From Oscillospiraceae bacterium (GTDB lineage: Bacteria; Bacillota; Clostridia; Oscillospirales; Oscillospiraceae), in NCBI GenBank assembly GCA_017399325.1, contig JAFQDY010000076.1, positions 1-11,506 of the forward strand: a stretch of 11,506 nucleotides of DNA, read 5' to 3'. The notes beneath the pieces were generated by a model. The model was not told the DNA's origin. It did no database searches and worked only from the letters and a program-made list of their open reading frames with translations. Positions within the stretch are counted from its first letter, which is position 1; each line of letters opens with the position of its first letter. Positions 5,949 through 11,506 of this stretch are shown piece after piece. Made by a program: the position numbers and the translations under genes.

Positions 5949-8900
5949 ATGTTGCAACTGAAGAACATTGTGAAAAACTATGGCTCGGGCGGTAATCTCG
6001 TCCGGGCGCTTCGTGGTGTTAGTTTGCAGTTTCGTCATAGTGACTTTGTCTGCATTTTAGGCCCGTCCGGCTGCGGCAAAACCACTTTGCTCAACATTAT
6101 CGGCGGCCTTGACCAGGCAACAGGCGGCGATCTGCTGATCGACGGTTACTCCACGAAAGGTTTTAAGGATCGGGATTGGGACACTTATCGCAATCACTCC
6201 ATCGGTTTCGTGTTCCAGAACTACAACCTGATCCCTCATCAAAGCGTGCTGCAGAATGTGGAACTGGCGCTGACTTTGTCCGGCGTGTCCAAGCGGGAAC
6301 GCCGCCAGCGGGCAAAGCGGGCGCTGGAAAGAGTGGGCCTTGCTGACCAGTTGCGGAAACGCCCCAGTCAGATGTCCGGCGGACAGATGCAGCGGGTTGC
6401 CATCGCCCGGGCGCTGGTGAACGATCCGGAGATCATTCTGGCCGATGAACCCACCGGCGCGTTGGACACAGAAACCAGCGTGCAGGTTATGGATATTTTG
6501 AAAGAAGTTTCCAAAGAACGGTTGGTGGTGATGGTCACCCACAACCCGGATCTGGCCAACAAATACGCCACCCGCACCATCCGAATGCTGGACGGCAATG
6601 TGATCAGCGATTCTGCGCCTTTGAATGAAGAAGAACGCACTTGCTGCCGGGAAGAGGAGCAGCGGGCTATCTTCGGCAAAAAGCGACGGGTGCGCAAACC
6701 CTCTATGTCCTGGGCAACTTCCTTTGGACTTTCCCTAAAGAACCTGTTCAGTAAAAAAGGCCGCACCACTTTGACCGCTTTTGCCGGTTCTATCGGCATT
6801 ATCGGCATCGCTTTGATATTTGCGGTGTCCAACGGTATGACCACCTATATCAATGCGGTGCAGGAAGATACCCTTTCTTCCTATCCGCTTACTTTGGAAG
6901 CAACTACCGTGGATGTGGGCACCTTGATGCGCACATTTATGGGTCTTGATTCCGAAGAAGATGACGCTCACGATCTGGATGCGGTCTATTCCCAGTCTGT
7001 TATGGCGGATATGATCAACGCCCTAAACAACTTGGAATCCACGGAAAACGATCTGAAGGCATTCAAAGCATATCTGCAAAAGGAAATGAACAAGCCGGAA
7101 AACGGCCTTTCCGATGCGCTGACCGGTATCCAGTATACCTACAATATGGATCTTTTGGTCTACACCAAAGATACCGCCGGCAATATCATCTATTCCGACA
7201 CCGAGCAAATGCTCACCGAAGCGCTTCGGGAAAATATGGGTATGGATATGTCCGCAATGATGGGTATGCAGGAGAATATGACCGGTATGAGCAGCACCAT
7301 GATGATGCCCGGTATGCAGACAAATCTGTGGTGCGAGATCCTCTCCGGCAAGGACGGCAAACCTGTCAACCCCGTGGTGGAGGATCAGTACGATGTGATC
7401 TACGGCAGTTGGCCCAACAGTTACGATGAGATCGTGCTGGTTGTGGATAAGAACAACGAGATCGACGATATGACCATGTTTGCCATGGGCCTGGAGTCCC
7501 ACGATAAGATCAAGGAATCTTTCGATGCGATCCTGGACGGCGGCGAGATCGATACCACCCAAAAGAAGTGGACCTACGAGGAGATCTGCGCCAAGGAATA
7601 CCGGGTAGTGTTAAACGGCGATTGCTTCAAACTGGATGAAAATACCGGCCTGTATGCAGACCTGCGGGAAAGCGAGGCAGGTCTGCGCTACCTGTATGAC
7701 AATGCCCTGACCCTGAAGATCACCGGTATTATCCGCCCCAGCGAAAAAGCATCGTCTACTATGCTCTCCGGCTCCATCGCCTATACAAAAGCGCTGACGG
7801 AGTATGTGGCGGAGAAGAACGCAGAATCTGTGGCGTTGAAGGCCCAAAAGGAACAACCCGGCACAGATGTGTTCACAGGTCTGCCTTTTAAGGACGATGA
7901 AAACCTCTCCGACGCAGATAAGGAAACCGCGTTCCGTAAATATGTTGCTGGCCTGACAGTGGAAGAACAGGCGAAAGCCTATGTGAAAATTATGGGCATT
8001 CCTTCAGAAGAACAACTGTCTGCTATGGTGGACGGCCAGATGGCGCAGATGGACAGAACCAAAATGGAGCAGACTATGATCGACGCCCTGTCTCAACAGG
8101 CCGGTATGAATGTAAAGGAGATGGAGAAGTATATCCTCTCTATGTCCGACGAGGATCTGGAAGAACTGTTCCGTCAGATGCTGACCGAGCAGGTCAAGCA
8201 GCAGTACGCGCTGCAGGTGCAGCAGCAGACTGCCGGCCTGAGCGTGGAGCAGCTGGCAGGCGCGCTGCAGATGGCGCTGCCCACCTATACCACCGAACAA
8301 TGCGCTGTCTATTACGGTGAGATTTTGGAATTTGCCGAAACCACCTATGAGGAGAACCTGCGGACATTAAGCGATGTGGATCTGGAAGATCCTGCTACCA
8401 TCAATCTGTATGCCTCCAGCTTTGAAAACAAGGATGTTTTGGAGGAAGTGATTGCAGAGTATAATAAATCTGTAGAAGAACTCAAGCAGATCCGCTACAC
8501 CGACTATGTGGGCATTATGATGTCCTCCATCACTACCATTATCAATGCGATCACCTATGTTCTGATCGCCTTCGTGGCAATTTCTCTGGTGGTGTCCTCC
8601 ATTATGATCGGTGTGATCACCCTTATCTCTGTGCAGGAGCGCACCAAGGAGATCGGCATCCTCCGGGCCATCGGCGCATCCAAGCGAAATGTATCCGGTA
8701 TGTTCAACGCAGAAACTGTGATGATCGGTCTGGCCTCGGGCTTGTTGGGCGTGGGCGTGACCTATGCGCTGTGCGTCGTGGTGAACATCATCTTGTTTGC
8801 CCTGACCGACATTGCCAATCTGAAAGCGGTCCTGCCTGTGGAGATCGCCGTGGTGTTGGTGCTCATCAGTATGTTGCTGACACTGTTTGCCGGCATTATC

Positions 8901-8954
8901 CCTTCCAGAAGCGCAGCCAAGAAAGACCCTGTGGTCGCATTGCGAACCGAATAA
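5949..8954 (+). CDS. Fused ABC ATPase-FtsX/MacB-type permease with very large external domain
   Basis: The 1001-residue product is an ABC exporter half joined in one chain, probably working as a dimer. The ATPase (1-225) is of the LolD/MacB class: Walker A GPSGCGKT (38-45), Q-loop Q90, signature MSGGQ (142-146, Met replacing the usual Leu), Walker B ILADE (163-167) and H-loop H198. A linker leads to membrane span 1 (about 275-297), an external region of about 555 residues (300-855), then three spans (about 862-890, 915-945, 957-985) forming an FtsX domain with the motif ERTKEIGILRAIGASK. MacB-type proteins use ATP to drive mechanical motion of the external domain rather than classic transport. 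Unusual is a methionine cluster (12 Met in residues 430-456) and a Met/Gln-rich helical stretch (693-765). ATG at 5949 follows GGTAGGG by 8 nt; ATG at 5928 lacks a site. The substrate is unknown, and no partner or two-component system is adjacent. Confidence 0.93.
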   Translation: MLQLKNIVKNYGSGGNLVRALRGVSLQFRHSDFVCILGPSGCGKTTLLNIIGGLDQATGGDLLIDGYSTKGFKDRDWDTYRNHSIGFVFQNYNLIPHQSVLQNVELALTLSGVSKRERRQRAKRALERVGLADQLRKRPSQMSGGQMQRVAIARALVNDPEIILADEPTGALDTETSVQVMDILKEVSKERLVVMVTHNPDLANKYATRTIRMLDGNVISDSAPLNEEERTCCREEEQRAIFGKKRRVRKPSMSWATSFGLSLKNLFSKKGRTTLTAFAGSIGIIGIALIFAVSNGMTTYINAVQEDTLSSYPLTLEATTVDVGTLMRTFMGLDSEEDDAHDLDAVYSQSVMADMINALNNLESTENDLKAFKAYLQKEMNKPENGLSDALTGIQYTYNMDLLVYTKDTAGNIIYSDTEQMLTEALRENMGMDMSAMMGMQENMTGMSSTMMMPGMQTNLWCEILSGKDGKPVNPVVEDQYDVIYGSWPNSYDEIVLVVDKNNEIDDMTMFAMGLESHDKIKESFDAILDGGEIDTTQKKWTYEEICAKEYRVVLNGDCFKLDENTGLYADLRESEAGLRYLYDNALTLKITGIIRPSEKASSTMLSGSIAYTKALTEYVAEKNAESVALKAQKEQPGTDVFTGLPFKDDENLSDADKETAFRKYVAGLTVEEQAKAYVKIMGIPSEEQLSAMVDGQMAQMDRTKMEQTMIDALSQQAGMNVKEMEKYILSMSDEDLEELFRQMLTEQVKQQYALQVQQQTAGLSVEQLAGALQMALPTYTTEQCAVYYGEILEFAETTYEENLRTLSDVDLEDPATINLYASSFENKDVLEEVIAEYNKSVEELKQIRYTDYVGIMMSSITTIINAITYVLIAFVAISLVVSSIMIGVITLISVQERTKEIGILRAIGASKRNVSGMFNAETVMIGLASGLLGVGVTYALCVVVNIILFALTDIANLKAVLPVEIAVVLVLISMLLTLFAGIIPSRSAAKKDPVVALRTE
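7236..7316 (+). other. Methionine-rich segment in the external domain of the ABC protein
   Basis: Codons 430-456 contain 12 ATG among 27, with repeated MGM, MxxM and MMM arrangements. The segment sits in the predicted external domain between membrane spans 1 and 2. Met clusters of this sort bind Cu(I) or Ag(I) in some metal-handling proteins; whether that holds here is unproven. It could equally be a flexible loop. Confidence 0.9.
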
Positions 8955-8996
8955 CAAAAAAACATCCATCGGATTCCGATGGATGTTTTTTGTTAT
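8951..8996. terminator. Bidirectional terminator shared by the ABC gene and mnmA
   Basis: A long inverted repeat (8951-8972 with 8976-8996, loop ATT) has a GC-containing core CATCCATCGG/CCGATGGATG flanked by seven A on one side and six T on the other, so it ends in a U run on either strand. The outer arms ATAAC/GTTAT contain the TAA stop of the ABC gene (8952-8954) and, on the minus strand, the TAA stop of mnmA (8993-8995). Confidence 0.93.
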
Positions 8997-10054
8997 CGAA
9001 TCGTGCCGCTGCCGACCACCATATCGCCGTCGTAAAGCACAACGGTTTGTCCGGGAGTCAGCGCCCGTTGGGGTGTGTCAAAGACCACCTTAGCCAAACC
9101 GTTTTCCATGGGATATACCGTAGCCGGCTGAGGAATGTGGCGGTATCTTGCTTTGGCCATTACGCGGATCGGCTCATTCAGAGAGGGGAAGGGGAGCCAG
9201 TTCCAATCATTTGCCACAAGGGTGTCGGAGAAAAGCGCTTCTTCCGGTCCTACGGTCACGGTGTTTTCCGCCATATTCTTGCTGCAAACATATACGGGCG
9301 TTCCCATAGCAAGTCCCAAGCCCTTGCGCTGTCCCAAAGTGTAGGCAATGGCACCGTTGTGGTTGCCTACGGTATTGCCTTCCGGATCCAAAAACGCGCC
9401 GCAGGGATAGGTCTTGCCGGTGTAGCGTCTGATAAAGGACACAAAATCGCCGTCGGGAATAAAACAAATGTCCTGGCTGTCTTTCTTTTTCGCAGTCAAG
9501 AAACCTTGGGTTTCCGCAATTTCCCGAATTTGGGTCTTGGTGAATTCTCCTAAGGGGAAGTAGACTTTGGACAGTTGTTCCTGGGTAAGACCTGCAAGGA
9601 AATAGGATTGGTCCTTGGCCTCATCTTTGGCCTTAAAAAGCAGATACCGTCCGGTGGTCTCGTCCTGATGTACCCGGGCATAGTGGCCGGTGGCAATGCC
9701 GCGGCAACCCATTTCCAAGGCCTTGTCCAGCAGATAGGAGAATTTGATGTGCCGATTGCACACAAAACAGGGATTGGGCGTCAGACCTGCCTCGTAACTG
9801 ACAATAAAATCGTCCACAACGGCTTTTTTAAAAGGTTCGACTCCGTCGATGGGGTAAAAATCCATACCCAAATTTGCGGCAACACGCTTGGCATCATCAA
9901 TATACTGCTCACTATAAGCATCTGCCAGCAAACTGCGGTCGCACAATTTTGCCGTTACGCCAACGCAGGTGTAACCTTCCTGCAGCATGAGGTATGCAGC
10001 CACAGAACTGTCCACGCCGCCACTCATGGCAACGCATATCTTTTTCTCATCCAT
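8993..10054 (-). CDS. mnmA: tRNA-specific 2-thiouridylase MnmA
   Basis: MnmA places sulfur on uridine 34 of the Lys, Glu and Gln tRNAs, using ATP to activate the base and sulfur from a cysteine desulfurase (not encoded in this window). The 353-residue product has the ATP PP-loop SGGVDSS (11-17), the two catalytic cysteines C96 (NPCFVC) and C197 (SQDICFIPDG), GHYAR at 123-127 and KDQSYFLAGL at 148-157, followed by the C-terminal beta-barrel with YTLGQRKGLGL. Compared with the clostridial relatives I recall, the segment after the PP-loop domain (about 37-52) is shortened and lacks the usual paired cysteines. ATG at 10054 follows GGGAGG by 8 nt; the upstream in-frame ATG at 10111 lies in the promoter and is rejected. 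Confidence 0.96.
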   Translation of the reverse strand: MDEKKICVAMSGGVDSSVAAYLMLQEGYTCVGVTAKLCDRSLLADAYSEQYIDDAKRVAANLGMDFYPIDGVEPFKKAVVDDFIVSYEAGLTPNPCFVCNRHIKFSYLLDKALEMGCRGIATGHYARVHQDETTGRYLLFKAKDEAKDQSYFLAGLTQEQLSKVYFPLGEFTKTQIREIAETQGFLTAKKKDSQDICFIPDGDFVSFIRRYTGKTYPCGAFLDPEGNTVGNHNGAIAYTLGQRKGLGLAMGTPVYVCSKNMAENTVTVGPEEALFSDTLVANDWNWLPFPSLNEPIRVMAKARYRHIPQPATVYPMENGLAKVVFDTPQRALTPGQTVVLYDGDMVVGSGTIR

Positions 10055-10082
10055 AGACCATACCTCCCATTTTGATGAGAAT

Positions 10083-10111
10083 ACTATATCACAAGGCGGG
10101 CCGAAATGCAA
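10083..10111 (-). promoter_or_regulatory. Promoter of mnmA
   Basis: On the minus strand a TTGCAT -35 (10106-10111) and TATAGT -10 (10083-10088) are 17 bp apart, with TGA as an extended -10. The start would lie near 10076, just ahead of the ribosome site. Confidence 0.8.
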
Positions 10112-10250
10112 TGATGGCGGCTTTGCGACAAGATAGAAAATAATTACTATATTTTTTCCAAATTATGGTAAACCAGTAAAGAATAGCCAAAAATAGCACA
10201 AATTAATAGGAAAACAGGCTGTTAATCCAACAGGATTCAACAAAAAATGA

Positions 10251-10279
10251 TTGCAATTTTGTAACTTATCTGCTATAAT
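10251..10279 (+). promoter_or_regulatory. Promoter of the secreted lysozyme gene
   Basis: TTGCAA -35 (10251-10256) and perfect TATAAT -10 (10274-10279) are 17 bp apart, with a TGC extended -10 (10271-10273). The region upstream (10112-10250) is AT-rich and holds no gene; only a weak CTGTT/AACAG inverted repeat at about 10219-10233 is visible. Confidence 0.88.
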
Positions 10280-10310
10280 ATTGCCGAGAAAATTGAAAGG
10301 AGCAATGAAA

Positions 10311-11506
10311 GTGAAAAAACGGATCACCAGTTTTCTTCTTGCAGCAGCGATGCTGCTGGGAATGGTGTGGGTCGGTTCTGTGAATGTTCAGGCTGCCTCA
10401 TCCATGACGACAAGTGCTGAATGCATCCGGGTTTTGAAGTTGTACGAAGGCTTCGGAAGCAAGCCTTATTGGGATTACTCGCAGTATACTGTGGGTTACG
10501 GTACACGCTGCCCCGATGATATGATTGAATATTATACCCAACACGGAATTACGGAGGCAGAGGCAGAACTTCTTCTGCAGAACCACCTGTCCGGCGTTGA
10601 GTACGACATCAACACAAGAATTATTGATAAATACGGTATCACCCTGACCCAGGCGCAATTTGATGCGCTGATCATGTTCTCCTATAACTGCGGTACTGCT
10701 TGGGTATATGAGACAAGCGGCACATTCCACAATGCGATCGTTAAGGGTTGGACAGGCAGTGAACTGATTCGCGCATTTGCCCTTTGGTGCAGCGCCGGCA
10801 ATCAGGTCCAGACCCATCTGCTGCGTCGTCGGCTGAACGAAGCCAATATGTACATAAACGGTGTTTATCCCACAACCAAAACACCGCCCGACAATTTCTG
10901 CTATGTACTTTATGATGCAAACGGTGGCACCACCAGCCCCCGCAGCCAGGGTTACGATTCCAACCTGACCGCAACACCTTATCCCGTTCCCACAATGAGT
11001 GGCTATACATTTAAGGGTTGGTATACCCAGAAGACCGGCGGCACGAAAGTTACCGTTCTGGATGCATCTACCAAAAATGCGCTCCTGTATGCCCAGTGGG
11101 AAGATGCTGCAGGCAATGCGCCTCCCAGCAATGATGCAACACCCGACAATCCTGTAACTGTTACCGTAACCGGTATTGATGTGAATCTGCGGGAAGGCCC
11201 GGGAACCAACTATACCTCTTTGGGTAAAGCAACAAAGGGTCAGCAGTTGACCATCACCGAGATCGCCAGCGGTTCCGGCTATACTTGGGGCAAGTCCGCC
11301 AGCGGCTGGATCGCCCTTGTGTACACCACCTATGATACGGTGATCAGCACAACACCTCCCGCTTCCGGCAACACCGGCAGTAACAACTCCGGCAGCAGCA
11401 ACACCGGCAATAACAATACCGGCAGTACGACACCCAGCACACCCAGCGCTCCCAGCACTCCCAGCACACCCAGCACACCCAGCACACCCAGCACTCCCAG
11501 CACTCC
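10311..11506 (+). CDS. Secreted modular GH24 lysozyme, partial (runs off the window)
   Basis: The product would cleave the glycan strands of peptidoglycan outside the cell. From the GTG start, residues 1-29 form a signal peptide (MKKRITSFLLAAAMLLGM, cut near VQA-AS). Residues 35-185 are a phage-type (GH24) lysozyme domain with E46, D55 and T60 of the catalytic triad, GYGT at 62-65 and the closing LLRRRLNEA motif. An InlB/Listeria-Bacteroides-type repeat (196-263: DANGG, GYTFKGWYT, LYAQW), an SH3b domain (282-341: VNLREGPGTNY) likely for wall binding, and a Gly/Asn/Ser linker follow. A Pro-Ser-Thr tract (375 on) is open at the last base, so the C-terminus is missing. GTG at 10311 is chosen because GGAG lies 8 nt upstream; the in-frame ATG at 10305 would leave only 2 nt. 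It could be a prophage-derived or host-owned muralytic enzyme; no phage genes are adjacent. Confidence 0.88.
   Translation, partial: MKKRITSFLLAAAMLLGMVWVGSVNVQAASSMTTSAECIRVLKLYEGFGSKPYWDYSQYTVGYGTRCPDDMIEYYTQHGITEAEAELLLQNHLSGVEYDINTRIIDKYGITLTQAQFDALIMFSYNCGTAWVYETSGTFHNAIVKGWTGSELIRAFALWCSAGNQVQTHLLRRRLNEANMYINGVYPTTKTPPDNFCYVLYDANGGTTSPRSQGYDSNLTATPYPVPTMSGYTFKGWYTQKTGGTKVTVLDASTKNALLYAQWEDAAGNAPPSNDATPDNPVTVTVTGIDVNLREGPGTNYTSLGKATKGQQLTITEIASGSGYTWGKSASGWIALVYTTYDTVISTTPPASGNTGSNNSGSSNTGNNNTGSTTPSTPSAPSTPSTPSTPSTPSTPST
11433..11506 (+). repeat. 9-bp tandem repeat encoding Pro-Ser-Thr units
   Basis: Eight full 9-bp units (CCCAGCACA or CCCAGCACT, one CCCAGCGCT) run without a break to the window edge. 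They encode Pro-Ser-Thr (once Pro-Ser-Ala), a low-complexity, probably extended and possibly glycosylated linker of the lysozyme. Units are near-identical in DNA, which suggests recent expansion by slippage. The true copy number cannot be seen. Confidence 0.95.

Noticed and set aside
8367..8969. His/Asp/Gly-rich 200-codon frame on the minus strand, resembling a metal-binding protein
   Set aside because: It is the antisense of the FtsX membrane spans; the histidines mirror ATG/ATC/GTG codons. No ribosome site is evident.
10112..10250. AT-rich gap considered for a small RNA, riboswitch or small gene
   Set aside because: No strong hairpin, no conserved riboswitch core and no frame with a ribosome site; only a weak 5-bp inverted repeat is present.

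Overview
The window looks like a chromosomal segment of a low-to-mid GC Gram-positive anaerobe of the Clostridia, most likely an Oscillospirales/Ruminococcaceae-type gut bacterium. This is inferred from protein style: the clostridial form of MnmA, the YceD-L32 pair, Der next to PlsY, strong AGGAGG ribosome sites about 8 nt before starts, near-consensus sigma-A promoters with 17-bp spacers, and a secreted lysozyme with an InlB-type repeat and SH3 domain. No database search was possible.

Layout. Positions 1-96 hold two terminators and no gene: one for a plus-strand gene that lies before the window, and one for a minus-strand tRNA-Arg(ACG) at 97-173. A minus-strand gene (267-1769) encodes an exported, C-terminally membrane-anchored PIG-L/LmbE-type deacetylase whose catalytic domain stands on a charged helical stalk. 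Its promoter is back to back with that of mutY (1893-2954, plus), the adenine glycosylase of oxidative DNA repair. A strong promoter then drives yceD (3040-3543) and rpmF (3589-3774, ribosomal protein L32), closed by a terminator. A second promoter drives der (3931-5262, ribosome-assembly GTPase) and plsY (5265-5888, first acylation step of phospholipid synthesis), with only 2 nt between them. After a hairpin comes a 1001-residue fused ABC ATPase-FtsX/MacB-type permease (5949-8954). It converges on mnmA (8993-10054, minus; tRNA 2-thiolation), and both share one bidirectional terminator that contains both stop codons. The mnmA promoter and a lysozyme promoter diverge across a 193-bp AT-rich gap. 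The last gene (10311 to the window end, open) encodes a secreted GH24 lysozyme with InlB-type repeat, SH3b domain and a Pro-Ser-Thr repeat tract cut by the window edge.

How the genes work together: most are housekeeping genes for translation (tRNA-Arg, L32, Der, MnmA), DNA repair (MutY) and membrane lipid (PlsY). Three encode cell-envelope proteins of less certain role (stalked deacetylase, large ABC exporter, modular lysozyme). No gene-free stretch exceeds 300 bases. I see no insertion sequence, phage module, CRISPR array or integrase. I do not see a convincing new multi-gene system; the most unusual items are the architectures of the three envelope proteins.
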